Assembly: GCA_025201345.1 (NCBI GenBank)
Contig: JAIXMG010000004.1
Span: 1,390,042-1,454,041, forward strand
Reading direction: 5' to 3'
Length of the DNA stretch: 64,000 bases
Origin: Thamnidium elegans
Lineage: Eukaryota; Mucoromycota; Mucoromycetes; Mucorales; Mucoraceae
A model generated the notes under the pieces. That model did not search any database. It had not been told where the DNA came from and worked only from the letters and a program-made list of their open reading frames with translations. This document shows positions 44,465 to 55,510 of the stretch, piece after piece; positions within the stretch are counted from its first letter, which is position 1, and the number at the start of each line of letters is the position of its first letter. A program made the translations under genes and the position numbers.

Positions 44465-45578
44465 ATGTCGAACAATAAAAGAAAAACAATATTGCCCTTA
44501 CACATTGACACAGCTTCATTTACAGGCCCAACACAAAACAATGGATTCATTTGGCGTCGAATCAACAAAAGACAAGTGCCCATCTTTATACTTTTAACCA
44601 TTCTATTCAGTAGCTTATTGCTAAACATGATTCAACACAACAATAAAACTTCTGTGCCGCTATTTAATTCGCTTGATTCATTACCTCCATTACCTTTAAC
44701 TGAAAAACATCATGCTATTATTGTTGCAGGTCATGCCATCTATACCGGCCCTGACCAATTGCAGCAAACGAGACTAGACGGTAACTGGGTTCTGGAACCG
44801 TTTCAACAAGGTGGACAAATTCATATATTTATTGAACACATTAAAAAGAGTATCGAGTTATTAAAGCAAGATAATAATGCAGTCTTGATATTTTCTGGGT
44901 AAACTATACACATATTAATCATGTTTTATTCGTTATCTCTAACAATTTTTTATTTTTTAAAAAAAGTGGTGAAACTAGACCAAAGGCAGGTCCTCGATCA
45001 GAAGCATTTTCATACTGGCAAATAGCTCAAATTCTATTAGACAATGATGACAGCTTAACACCAGAAGAAAAAGAAACCATACCAACAAGAATGGTTACAG
45101 AAGAATTCGCTAAAGACTCTCATGAGAACCTATTATTTTCAATCTGTCGATTTTCAGAAATGACTGGCAATTATCCTAGCAAGATTACAGTAATTGGATT
45201 TGAATTCAAGAGACATCGATTTCAAGATATTCATCGATACTCTATTGGATACCCATTAGATCAGTACGTACTTCATATATTATTTTAAAAAGTATGATGA
45301 CTTAATCACTTCTTTATTGTAGGTTTGAATATATCGGTATAGATCCATCAGATACCGAAGCACCAGATCGTGAAAGAGGAGAACTATTAAATTCATTTAA
45401 ACCCTTTCAAAAAGATTTATACGGATGTCATGGTGTTTTAAAGCAAAAGAAAAAGGATAGAAACCCTTTTCGTAGAAGACATGCTTATGCTATTTCTTGT
45501 CCTATTTTAGCTCCCCTTTTAAATTATTGTCCGTCTAGCAATGCCTTATATACTGGCACGTTACCTTGGAAATCATAA
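44465..45578 (+). CDS. DUF218-like type II membrane protein
   Basis: Exons 44465..44898, 44967..45263, 45323..45578; 328 aa. One membrane anchor lies at about residues 39-58 (VPIFILLTILFSSLLLNMI) with basic residues before it, giving a type II topology. The following domain begins HAIIVAGHAIYTG and contains VLIFSGGETRPKAGPRSEAFSYW, then SICRFSEMTGNYPSKITVIGFEFKRHRF, the pattern of fungal DUF218/YdcF-like proteins. Bacterial relatives act in envelope polysaccharide metabolism; the fungal role is not established. The first intron falls inside the SGG motif. A start 51 bases further upstream (44414) is in frame but would add a Lys run from an A tract, so 44465 is preferred. Confidence 0.75.
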
Positions 45579-45686
45579 TAGACTTTTTTTAGACAACTTT
45601 TTTTTTTTTTTTTATAAAGCAAAAAAAAAAAAAAAATCCGAGGTTTTAATTTTTTTTTCTTTCTTCTTTTTCATTAAAATAAATAC

Positions 45687-47653
45687 ATGGGAGCACTTTT
45701 AAGTTGTGTTGCTTTACCTGCATTAGGTACAATAGGAACCTGGATTGCAGGTTGCTTTTCTGCTGCTGCTTGTTCTTTAGCTTTTAAAAGGTAAAATAAA
45801 ATAAAACTATATATTCTTATTTATCTAATGTTTAAAAAATAGCTGTAATTGTAACAACTCAATAGCCACTCGAATTGGTTATGCAGTAAGTACTTTTTTT
45901 TTATTCAAAAAAAAAAAGTACTTAAATTACTAACCCTCTAAAATAGATTATATTCCTATTCAATTCAATTGTATGTATTGCAATCTAATTTCTTTCCTTG
46001 AAGCAATTACTAAATATTCTTTTTTTTATAGCTTTCTTGGCTCATGTTATCCAACTGGGCTATTAAAAAACTCGAGCACCTGACACTAGACTATATGAAA
46101 CTGGATTGTCCTGAAGGAACATGTTATGGTGTTATGGGTGTAAGTTTTGTTACGTAACTGACGAAACCAAACAAACAAATTAACAATATGTAATAGGTTC
46201 ACAGAGTATCATTTGCACTTGTACTATTTCATGCTATCTTAGGCTGTTTATTGATCGGTGTCCACGACAGTCGACAAAAGCGAGCTGCCATTCAAAACGG
46301 ATGGTGGGGACCCAAGATACTTGCATGGATTATTTTGTTAGTGATTTCATTTTTTATTCCAAGTGGATTCTTTATGGTCTGGGGAAACTATTTTGCATTA
46401 TTTGGTGCTGCCATCTTTATTTTATTTGGATTGGTTTTACTAGTTGATTTTGCTCATAGTTGGACTGAAAGATGTATGGAAAATTATGAAATGAATGATT
46501 CAAACTTATGGAAAAACATCTTGATCAGTAAGTATTATTAAAATGTATAGACTAATACACACGTATACTCACCAACGACCATCAAAAGTTGGTACACTAT
46601 TAATGTTTGCAGGTGCAATCACATTAACCGGCATCATGTACGGTTTCTTTGCCACCAACGGCTGCTCACTCAACCAATTCTTCGTCACACTAAACCTGAT
46701 TCTCTGTATTCTAGTTACAGTTTTATGTGTTTCCCCGCGTATCCAAGAAGGAAACTCACGATCGGGATTATCACAAGCATCTATTGTAGTTATCTACTGT
46801 ACTTATTTAGTTTTATCTGCTGTAGCTAATGAACCCAATGACAAAGAATGTAACCCATTACGTAAATCTATTGGCCCTCAAACAACATCTGTTGTACTTG
46901 GTGCTGTATTTACTTTCTTGGCTGTTGCTTATTCAACTAGTCGTGCTGCTACACAAGACGGTGCATTTATCAGTAAATCTTCAGGTAGGCCTAGACTGGA
47001 TAATTATGAACCGTTAGATACATCAAGTGCGGTCCCATTAATGGCTAATCAAGTAGAGGCAGGTGCTCAACGTATGAGTACTCAAGGATCTGCGAGAGAG
47101 CATTTAGTTGCGGCTGTTGAAGCTGGGTAAGATTTTTGAATGCATTTATTTTAAGGGGTATGAATTAATTCTGTTTTTTTAAGTGCATTACCAAGATCTG
47201 TGTTATATGAAGATGAAGATGATGATGATATTGATAATGGATTAGATGAAAGAGATGATGAAAGATTTGGTTCATTGTATAGTTATTCATTCTTTCATTT
47301 TGTATTTGCAATTGCAGCCATGTATGTCTCTATGGTATTAACCAACTGGTAAAGTTGCAATAATATGATTATTTGTTTTTTTTATAAAGCAGCTAAAAAG
47401 CATATTAGGAACACAATTCTTTTTGAGGATAGTATTAGTCACGATAACGGAGACTTGGTTCGAATTGGTCAAAGTTATACTGCCGTTTGGGTCAAGATTG
47501 TTTCTGGATGGATCTGCCATGTTATTTATATTTGGTCAATGGTTGCACCAGTATTAATGCCTGACAGATTTGATGTAAGTTTTAACTCTTTTTTTTTTTA
47601 AAAAAAAAAAAATGGTTCGATATTTTAACTTTTTTATATAATAGGATTATTAA
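45687..47653 (+). CDS. TMS1: Serine incorporator (SERINC/TMS1) family membrane protein
   Basis: Nine exons: 45687..45790, 45843..45885, 45947..45970, 46032..46139, 46197..46527, 46589..47126, 47184..47348, 47409..47574, 47645..47653; 495 aa. About ten hydrophobic segments with family landmarks: ATRIGYAIIFLFNSILSWLMLSNWAIKKLEHLT, CYGVMGVHRVSFALVLFH, IQNGWWGPKILAWI, YSYSFFHFVFAIAAMYVSMVLTNW and AVWVKIVSGWICHVIYIWSMVAP. SERINC proteins sit in the endomembrane system and have been linked to lipid scrambling and serine-derived lipids. Exon 3 is a 24-nt micro-exon coding IIFLFNSI, and the last coding exon is 9 nt (Asp-Tyr-stop). An acidic loop (EDEDDDDIDNG) precedes the last third. Tandem behind the DUF218-like gene, 108 bp apart. 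Confidence 0.92.
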
Positions 47654-47936
47654 AAAAATAATAATATGTATATTTATCGAATTGAAAAAAGGGAAACATT
47701 AAACGAGTTTTATTTTCATTTTATACATATAAATTACCTACTGTGTGTGAGACAATTGTGTATTATTATAGAAAAAGGTACCGAGTGAGAAAAATAGGGG
47801 ATTTTCTCCTCTCACTCCTTTAAACCTTTTTTTTTTTGCTAACTCCTTTAAAAAGGCCGTGTTTAAAAAAAAAAGAGAGAATTCTATATCCTTTCTTTTC
47901 TCTTTCTTTATATATACATACAAAAAGTAAATAATT

Positions 47937-48227
47937 ATGACACGACAAACAATATCAGAAACAAAACTTCGAAAGTTGTTAGAATTAAATGATAAATTAA
48001 AAGAACAGTTAGAAATATCTCGTATACCGATTTCAGAAGCAAGTCGTTCGTAAGTAAACAAAATACAGATAAAGAGAGAGAGAGAGAGAGAGGGATATTG
48101 ATTTTACTATAGACTGATTGAGTTTTGCGAAACAAACCAAGATATGATGGTGCCATCAGTTTGGGGAAATCGAAATCCAGATCCATTTGCTGAACCCACT
48201 GCTGGTTGTGGTTGTCTTATTATGTAA
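47937..48227 (+). CDS. Heterotrimeric G-protein gamma subunit
   Basis: Exons 47937..48049 and 48113..48227; 75 aa. The N-terminal helix KLRKLLELNDKLKEQLEISRI forms the coiled coil with G-beta. It is followed by ASRSLIEFCETNQDMMVPSVWG and the Asn-Pro-Asp-Pro-Phe motif typical of fungal gamma subunits. The end GCGCLIM is a CAAX box: Cys at -4 for prenylation and Cys at -6 possibly for palmitoylation (yeast Ste18 ends CCTLM). It anchors G-beta-gamma to the plasma membrane; in fungi the dimer acts in pheromone and nutrient sensing. The intron contains a (GA)n microsatellite. Start at the first ATG of the open frame. Confidence 0.93.
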
Positions 48228-48487
48228 AAAAAATCTTTTTTTTTAACTATTTATTTGTTTACTGTTGACCATAAAAGAATAAACTTGATATAATTACATT
48301 TGTATATTACAAATGGTTAAAACATACACATGGCTACTTAAAAAACTGATTACATAGAAAAAACGTTTAGGTAGGATAATAAAAAACTTTTTGTATCTGC
48401 GTTCGACTTTTGATTTCTTATAAATCGAATCCTATACCTGTATCACACACAAATAAAAAAACAAAAATAATTGTCACTTTCATAAAA
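48228..48487. other. Short intergenic region
   Basis: 260 bp, AT-rich, between the G-gamma stop and the next start codon. Nothing recognised. Confidence 0.35.
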
Positions 48488-49426
48488 ATGATTAAAAATA
48501 ATTGGCGGAAATTGAAAAATAAATGTCACATGCTCAATTCTTTTTGTAATTTTGGCCAAGAATATTTGTCCATGCCAAGTAAGTGAAAATAGCCTACATG
48601 TCTGATCTATCAAAAGGTAATTTGTTTTTAAAAAAAACTTAATCTTACTGCTATGATAATTAAAAAATACCCAACTCGTAGCAATAGACACTTATATATC
48701 TGATCATAAGACTCCTTCTCTGGCAGGCTTTGTCTTGGACCACCAAAGTCTTGTTTCCACATATATTGTACAATTTGACAAAATTACTGACGCTAAGGCT
48801 AATCTTGAGAGAAAAATGAGGACTGCATACTTTGCCAAGCATCCCAAGAGAAAACGAGGTCCAGGCTTAAAGGTGAATCTTGAAAAACTGTGGTCGTCTT
48901 CTAAGCTAGATGATTCAGTCGAAATCGAAGGAAATAAAACTTTAGAACCATCTATTAAGGCTAGTGGACGAAAGGCTAGAAAGCGACTAAAGGTATTTAT
49001 TGAATAAGGCTCACTTACAATCCGGTTTATGTTAATTTTTTCTTCTAATAGAATAAAAATGCGACAAAAGAGAAAGAGACAAAAGAGAATGAAAGTGAAC
49101 AATCCAGTGAAGTAGAAAGCTCTTGTAAGAGTGATGAAGAAGATGAAACAGTGGATGAAATTGCATATAAACTTAATGATGAAGATGCCACTGAATTCGA
49201 GCAGGCCTTACTTTCTAATACTGGCTCACCACATATACTGAAGAATGGTATTCGCTTAAAACTAAATAATATACCAAAAACAACCTCAACCACTGCTCCT
49301 TCCACCTTAGCCTCGACTGCTAAAAAATCAACAGCAGAAATCATCTATACCCGATCCTATCTCCTTTTGAATGATGGGTTTCTACTAGTAAGAATTGACA
49401 CCCATTTTCCGTTTGATTCATCATAA
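48488..49426 (+). CDS. Orphan basic/acidic protein, probably nuclear
   Basis: Exons 48488..48578, 48682..48992, 49052..49426 close in frame to 258 aa. I recognise no family. The middle is basic, with bipartite-like signals (KHPKRKRGPGLK; SGRKARKRLKNKN), followed by a Glu-rich stretch (KEKETKENESEQSSEVESS...DEEDETVDE) and a Ser/Thr-rich C-terminus. This looks like a nuclear, partly disordered protein. Splice sites are normal (GTAAGT/TAG, GTATTT/TAG) and the ATG has an A-rich context. It borders the large inverted repeat and could belong to a lineage-specific or transposon-associated family. Whether it is expressed is unknown. Confidence 0.55.
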
Positions 49427-50076
49427 CTGATTGGATAACGATATTGCTTCTAAATGATGATCCTGTCAACTCTTCGTTTACTGTATCATCTTTTATTCAG
49501 GTTCATCACTACAGATATAATTGGTTATGCGTGCATTTAATATTTACTGTAATTGAACTATTTTTCTTACCGTATGACCTCGACCTTTTTCTTATTGTTC
49601 TAAGATTAAGGTAACATTGTACCAATTAAAGGTACAAGATGTATAAATAACAATTGAAATTTTAATTCTATCTCAATGTTATCATTTTTAGGCTTTTTGG
49701 GCATATGATGTTAATGTTATATTATCAAATGAATAACTAAAATTATTCTATGCTAATCCTGGTCTTTCTTTATTTAGTATGCGTTAGCTAGACTTATATT
49801 AATCCAAGATTAGTGAATTATTTTATCTATTTGTTAATATGATTGAGCTTCTTTTTTATTGCTCAATCTTTTTATTTTGATCTACCGATTATTGATTTTG
49901 ACTCCAGTTACACAGCATTTTAATATAGTTGAATTCCTTTGTTTCAGGATATTATTAATAATATGACATTATAGATGTCATTTATTAAGAGGATTTTTAT
50001 TAAGTTTTTAATATAGTATAAGTTATTTCTTTAATTTGTATGTATTTTATATGTATATATGTCACAAATAAAACAA
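49427..50076. other. AT-rich flank left of the giant inverted repeat
   Basis: 650 bp without a gene or clear repeat. The arm homology begins at 50077. Confidence 0.4.
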
Positions 50077-51252
50077 GTTTATTACGTTTAAATAGTTTAT
50101 TAAATTAAAAAAATATTTTTTTTTTAACTTTAAGGGTGGTATTGGATAGAAACTGTGGTAAGATAATAGCCAGAGACCAAGGAAAGCCTTGTAGTGGAGT
50201 AAGAGACTAATAAAAAAAATACAGTAAAACCAAAGTATTTTAATAAAGTAATGGAGCAATATACTAAAACTCGTTCCAATGTCTGGTTTCAAAGCCCTAA
50301 GATAATGTACTAGGACCCTCATTCCAGCGTCTCGTTCGAAAGCCCTAAAAGTCATTTAATAAAGAGTGTACTAGAGTCTTGTAATAAAGTTCAGTATAGT
50401 AGACAGAATACGCCCAAGGTTTTGTAGAGAAAATAAGCCAGTTATATTAGAGCATTAAAGAGAATACAGGCCAGACCAAATAGATTGAGAAATAAGCAGA
50501 GCTGTGTTTGAGGAGTAGCTTTACCATCTGTTTTGCTTCAGAAGTGAACCATCACCTTGTAGATTGTATTTGAGGAGACTTGAATAGAGAAAAACGTTTC
50601 CATGGCAGTAATACGATAATATCTTGACTATTTCCATAAATATCGATATTGTCAAGTAAACAAATCTGCACAAAAAAAAAAAAAACTGCTTACTTACTCT
50701 TTTTTTTTTTTTATATTCACTATTGCATTATTGCTATGTCTCGTATTAAAATGTAAACTATACTGATGTTACTGAGAGATAGACAGAAGAGTAAAAGTAA
50801 ATATATATAAAGATGAAGAAAGTAAAAAAAAAAGAAAGTTTCTAATTTGTACTACTTTCCCTTTTTTTTTTTTGCATGATTTGTTTACTTTGCAAAATAC
50901 AACTTTTTTTTTATTCTTTTCATATTTATATACTTACTTATACCACTCTATATACATATATCTCAGTAACATTAACAATATATGAGAATACCAGAGTAAG
51001 TGTAAAAAAAAAACAAGTGAAAGTATGTGTTGTTAAGTAAAAAAAGAATAGGGTGTAATTTTTTTTTTTATAGAGTGCCAGTTTACATATCTATTACTAC
51101 CAAATGGAAACCATCTCTGTTGCTTATATGACTGAAACTAAACAAGGGTTTATCGTTAATATTTGTAGTACATTCTCTAATTAACCATTACTTTCTATGT
51201 CTAGTTAAAAAAGAGCATATGTGAAAAAGTAAATAATAAAAAAAAAAAAAAA

Positions 51253-51330
51253 CCTCTTTTTATAGCTTTGTTTTTAGTTTAATAATTAATTAATCTTTAC
51301 AATAGAAGGCAAAAGAAAGATAAACGAAAG
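51253..51330 (+). repeat. 75-bp dispersed motif, copy 1 of the left arm
   Basis: The block TATAGCTTT...AGTTTA-TAATTAATTA...CCTTTAC-ATAGAAGGCAAA recurs directly at 53607-53690, in the mirrored arm, and in diverged inverted form at about 57235-57300. Non-coding; role unknown. Confidence 0.6.
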
Positions 51331-51552
51331 AGAAGATAACCAGTTATAAACGTTATTAAAAAAAAAGGAACTATGGTATTTTCATAGTTATCTAAATAAA
51401 ATAAAGTAAGTATTGTTCAAGTGAAACATTTTTCTTCTATAGTTTTTTAAGCTTAATTATCTGTTTGTTTTTCTTTAATAGTTACATGTATATTAGCATT
51501 CTATAGGCTCACTTTTCTACGTGACGTGATCTTGTTTCTATTTTTATTTAAG

Positions 51553-51584
<32 letters not shown>

Positions 51585-51784
51585 TTTTTTCCCACTCTTT
51601 CTTTACTTCTTTATCACTTCTGAAATAAGGTATGTACATACTAGTTTTATTTCAACTTACTCACACTTTTCTTTTTTATCCCAGGCCCTACTGCTGTATC
51701 CGAAATGGGTGTTCTTTGAAACCTCGTGATGGATTGATGCTCTCTATACCGCGTCTTCTAGGCTGACTGGTAGGGCGTACGTCG

Positions 51785-52558
51785 TCATAAGTATGCGCGG
51801 GGTACACGGCAACGCTTCTTCTGGTTGTGCTCACTAGTTGAGCACCGCGGTGGCTCTGTGATGGTACATACTTCCTCAAGTTAGCAGAGGATACGCGATT
51901 CAGGTGAGCCTAAACGACACCTGATGACCGACGCCTTGTTATGCTTGTTATGTGGATGTACTGGTGGCTCTGGCGTATGGATGTGGTGATCTTACTGCTG
52001 TGGTGGATCGAAAAGCCCTAGGTGTGGACTTTCTTTCTAACCTTGGTTTCACTGGATGTGATGGTTCTGTCTGTTTCCCTGGTTTCTTGACCTCTGGTTT
52101 TTTAACTGTGATTACTTGATCTGATCCCTGGTGACGGGTTCACTTGATCCTTGGTTTACTCCCTTCTCAAGTTCCTATTACTGTGAAAGTGTCTTCTATT
52201 TGAGGATTCTAAAGAATACCGGCCAAAAAAAAAAAAAAAAAAAAAAAATACATTCCTTTACACTACAAATGCTGGACATTTTGTCTAAAAATCCAATCCG
52301 CTCCTTTTGTCCTTGCCTCTTCTTTCCGCGCCTCTCTCTCTCTCTCTTTCTCCCGTAACAATGCTAGACATTTTGTTTGAAAAAAAAACTCCTTCCGCTC
52401 TTTCTGTCCTTGTCTCTTCTGTCCTTGTCTCTTCTGTCCTTGTCTCTTCTGTCCGCGCCTCTCTCTCTCTCCATCTCTCTCTCTCTCTCTCATAACAATG
52501 CTGGACATTTTGTTTAAAAACTCTTTCCATTCTTTTGTCCTTGTCTCTCCTATCCGCG

Positions 52559-52595
<37 letters not shown>

Positions 52596-53245
52596 AAATG
52601 CTGGACATTTTGTAAGGAGATGTCACCTTGGTAGAAAGAGGAAAGAAGACTGAAAGAGATACTTTTCTCTTTTGGCATTTTCTTTCCTGCGAGTATATCG
52701 AGGTGGCCAATCTCTTTGCAATAAAAAAAACCTTAAGGTGCTGGTCACTTTGACCAAAAAAAAAAAAAAAAACAGCTGGTATTCTTTGGTCTCCCTCTTA
52801 TAGTCGGCACTGGATCAGTAAGAAAGAACTTGGGTTGGTCGTAAATCTTGGTGACGGTGTTCCCTGATCCGTGGTGAGGATCGGGTAATTATAGTTTGAA
52901 AACCATGTCAAGAAATCGTAAGTGGAAACAGGTGGTTCCAGATCTGAAGGTGGTATTAAGGTTGGAAAGATTGTCTGCATCTAGGTGTCTTTTCGTGAAG
53001 CCATGGTGGTTCAATTTATTGCATCTGTACAAAGGAGTCACTGGTACTGAAGCATAACTTGTATAATAAGGTTAGGTTATCAGGAGCCGTTTAGGTCCAC
53101 CCGAATTGCGTATCTCCTGCTAACTTGAGGAAGTGTGTACCATCCCAGAACCGCCGTGGTTATTGACGGTGAGCCAGCTAGAAGAAGTGCTGTTGTGTGC
53201 TTACGTGTAACATACTTTGGCGCCGTATGCTTCTATCGGGCAGTT
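51785..53245. repeat. Nested imperfect inverted repeat within the left arm
   Basis: About 165 bp at 51785-51960 is inverted at about 53080-53245, roughly three quarters identical. Shared blocks are GATGGTACA-ACTTCCTCAA, GTTAGCAG.., CCTAAACG and CTTCTTCT. About 1.1 kb lies between, including the minisatellite. The same structure sits mirrored in the right arm (60790-62260). Resembles a transposon with inverted ends, but no transposase frame is seen. Confidence 0.65.
52265..52615 (+). repeat. Minisatellite, about 100-bp units with (TC)n and a 15-bp subrepeat
   Basis: The block ATGCTGGACATTTTGT recurs four times (52268, 52350, 52497, 52598), each followed by a Cys/Leu-free T/C-rich stretch, TCTGTCCTTGTCTCTTCTG-like units and (CT)n. 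One unit holds three tandem copies of TCCTTGTCTCTTCTG. The mirrored copy is at 61450-61800. Highly strand-asymmetric (pyrimidine strand). Confidence 0.8.
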
Positions 53246-53606
53246 CTGGTTTTCCTGCGATATTTATAGCCAGTCCTCAGCTCAAATTAGGGTACACTGT
53301 TCATGTACAGCGCAGTAGCATCTGGGATGGGATCAGATGTGTTTCCGCCTTCCCGTGGCTGATCCTGTTAGTATCAAAGTGTTCTTTTTTATACATGTAT
53401 AAAAAGGTCTGCTTTGAGAACCAAGAGAAACACGCTTTAGTTAAATAAATAAAACCACGCCTTTTTTTTGCTTTTAAAATTATATAACGTCTTCTTACTG
53501 ATAGGCGCATAAGACTATTATTCTTTTACTTCCAACTTTAGACTATTACTAAATGTATAAAATTTTGGCTAAGCACATTCAACATGATTCTTTCATTTGA
53601 CTACCT

Positions 53607-53690
53607 CTTTTTTTATAGCTTTTTTTTTTTTTAGTTTAGTAATTAATTAGCCTTTACCATAGAAGGCAAAATAAAGAAAACGCCCGCTTG
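53607..53690 (+). repeat. 75-bp dispersed motif, copy 2 of the left arm
   Basis: Direct copy of the motif at 51253-51330, about 80% alike, 2.35 kb away. Not long enough to call LTRs. Confidence 0.6.
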
Positions 53691-53792
53691 TATAAAAAGG
53701 AAAAAATAGTATGTACGGATTATATGCCTTCTAGTTTTACTAACAAGAAATAGCAATTTAAAACAGCTGTTTAGACTAATAAATATTAGCAC

Positions 53793-53798
<6 letters not shown>

Positions 53799-53844
<46 letters not shown>

Positions 53845-54059
53845 TTTCGATTCTTATTCTTTTTTTGTTTATGAATAATATTGGTAAATAATACACTCTT
53901 GAAGACTAGAAGCTTTCATATAATGTCTTCGTAAATCAAATAAACACATCCCGAAAATAAAATATTTGAAGACTTCCTTTTTATACATATAGTAGTTTTG
54001 TTAAATTGTATTCCACCCTGAAATCGAACACCTTTAAATAGAGCCGCTACTGTACAGCT
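53799..54059 (+). repeat. Direct repeat D1 at the left end of the spacer
   Basis: (TC)n followed by ATCATTT.GATT, GAATAATATTGGTAAATAAT, GAAGACTAGAA, TTGTATTCCACCCTGAA and TAGAGCCGCTACTG. It recurs in the same orientation at 59820-60117, about 80-85% alike, where it is longer by an insertion near 60025-60080. Confidence 0.75.
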
Positions 54060-54503
54060 AAAGTGTTATTAATTTAGTTACAGGCCCTTTCTATTAATAT
54101 TATAACTATTGTAAAGCCTTTATTTATTTTTATTGAAATAAAGTAAAGGCTTATAAGAGAAAGTATGATGCATATTAGGAAAAAGGATTATATATAAAAA
54201 GGGTTATAAGAGTTATAAAATGGAGAACTGGCCACTATATTCAAAATTGTCGCATATGTACCCAACGACTTATTCATATTATGTAATAGTTGTATGGATA
54301 ATGTTGTCCAAATTCAGATTAAACATTTTGAATAGGTGGCCGGGAATAAGACAATGGGATTCAAGGGGTGTTGTATGTACTTACTAAATTAGGATATCTG
54401 GTATGGCGTGCGTTGTATCCAAGTCGACAAATAAATTATTATAAATACGTTATTCAGAAACTCATTTCTTACTTTTTTACTTTTTTTTATTAAACAAACA
54501 AAA

Positions 54504-55130
54504 ATGGGTTATAATACTTTAAAATCTACAAGCGGGAGAGCAAAACATTTTATAAACCATATTTACCTGCCGTAAGTCGGTTCTTGATCGTGACTACCTT
54601 TTACGAAGATCCTGTGGCAATGGTCAACATTAAAGTTATTCAAAGTGAGGAAACAAGAGGTGAAGAAGCCCAAAACAGAGTTTGGTTGAGTGTTTTTTTT
54701 TATAGTGTTTATGTATACTTACATTTGTGCCTGACAGCCTAAAGCTGCATATAAAAGACGATCGTTGTTTGTGTCCAATAAGAAATCATAGTAACACTCT
54801 TTTCATTTATAAATATGCCAAAATCTTGAACATATTTAACTACCGAGCGAAAACTCTGGCCCTTGTCTACTTTTACCAGAATATCAGTTTAAATGTTGCT
54901 GGTATTCCGTACCGCATACTACGGAGAAAACACAGTCTGATATGATGAAGAGTTCTGTAGTCACTGTCACTGTCACTTCTTCCTTTGTTTGCCCTTTTGG
55001 TTTATTAAATTCTTTAAATGATGGTATGGCTTATTTTATTTGGCCTCAAATGAGAAGAGAATTAGTTAAAACCGATCCTGGAAGCGATATATTTACAATG
55101 AACTTTGTTATTCAGCCTCAAAGCAAGTAA
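54504..55130 (+). pseudogene. Possible decayed coding segments in the spacer
   Basis: Several open blocks in different frames have coding-like composition: one around 54585-54720 (FYEDPVAMVNIKVIQSEE...), 54727-54945 (72 aa) and 54942-55130 (62 aa, SSFVCPFGLLNSLNDGMAYF). They overlap or shift frame and I recognise no family. They may be remains of one gene or chance frames. Confidence 0.25.
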
Positions 55131-55220
55131 AGTAATAAAAACCGTCATTTGTCACAAAAACTTTATTATTCGTTTTTTTTTTTTTTTTTTTAACAAAAAT
55201 TAATTTATTTGACTGCAAAT

Positions 55221-55510
55221 GATGCTGAAGTATCAGAAATTCTTGATACAGAAATGACAGAAGCATATGATGCTAAAGTACCAGAAATTCTTGATACAGA
55301 AATGTCAGAAGCAATCGATGTTGAAACTTCAGAAATAATTGATACAGAAATGACAGAAGTCTTTTGAATAGACCCAGGGGAAGGTCTACATCATTAACTT
55401 CTGACATTTCCGTATCAATTATTTCTGAAGTTTCAACATCGATTGCTTCTGTCATTTCAGTATCAATTATTTCTAAAACTTCAACATCATCTGCTTCTGT
55501 CATTTCAGTG
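55221..55510. repeat. Mirrored 48-bp repeats encoding DTEMTEA-type acidic units
   Basis: On the plus strand 55221-55366 contains three 48-bp units (16 codons; start DTEMTEA, end EIL/EII). From about 55395 to 55510 the same units occur on the minus strand. The axis lies at about 55365-55395, giving a local palindrome. Confidence 0.75.

Larger units (their letters stand above)
50077..53840 (+). repeat. Left arm (3764 bp) of giant inverted repeat
   Basis: Reverse complement of 60189-63972. The match starts with GTTTATTACGTTTAAATAG and ends in (TC)21. Spot comparison along the arm shows few substitutions and mainly homopolymer-length differences: for example an A9 versus T10 tract near 52380/61673 and C versus T near 52000/62050. 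Outside both outer ends the sequences differ completely. No intact gene is carried; the longest open frames are repeat-derived (Arg-Glu runs from GA repeats). It contains a nested inverted repeat (51785-53245), minisatellites and a duplicated 75-bp motif. Confidence 0.93.

Noticed and set aside
52265..52615. Regularly spaced repeats that might suggest a CRISPR array
   Set aside because: The genome is eukaryotic, the spacers are simple-sequence DNA, and unit lengths vary; this is a minisatellite.
52263..52710. Arg/Glu-rich open frames of 100-140 codons in both arms
   Set aside because: They are translations of GA/TC microsatellites, occur in overlapping frames and on mirrored copies, and have no domain.
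51253..53690. The two 75-bp direct motifs as LTRs of a retrotransposon
   Set aside because: They are too short and only about 80% alike, lack terminal TG...CA and primer-binding features, and no gag-pol frame lies between them.
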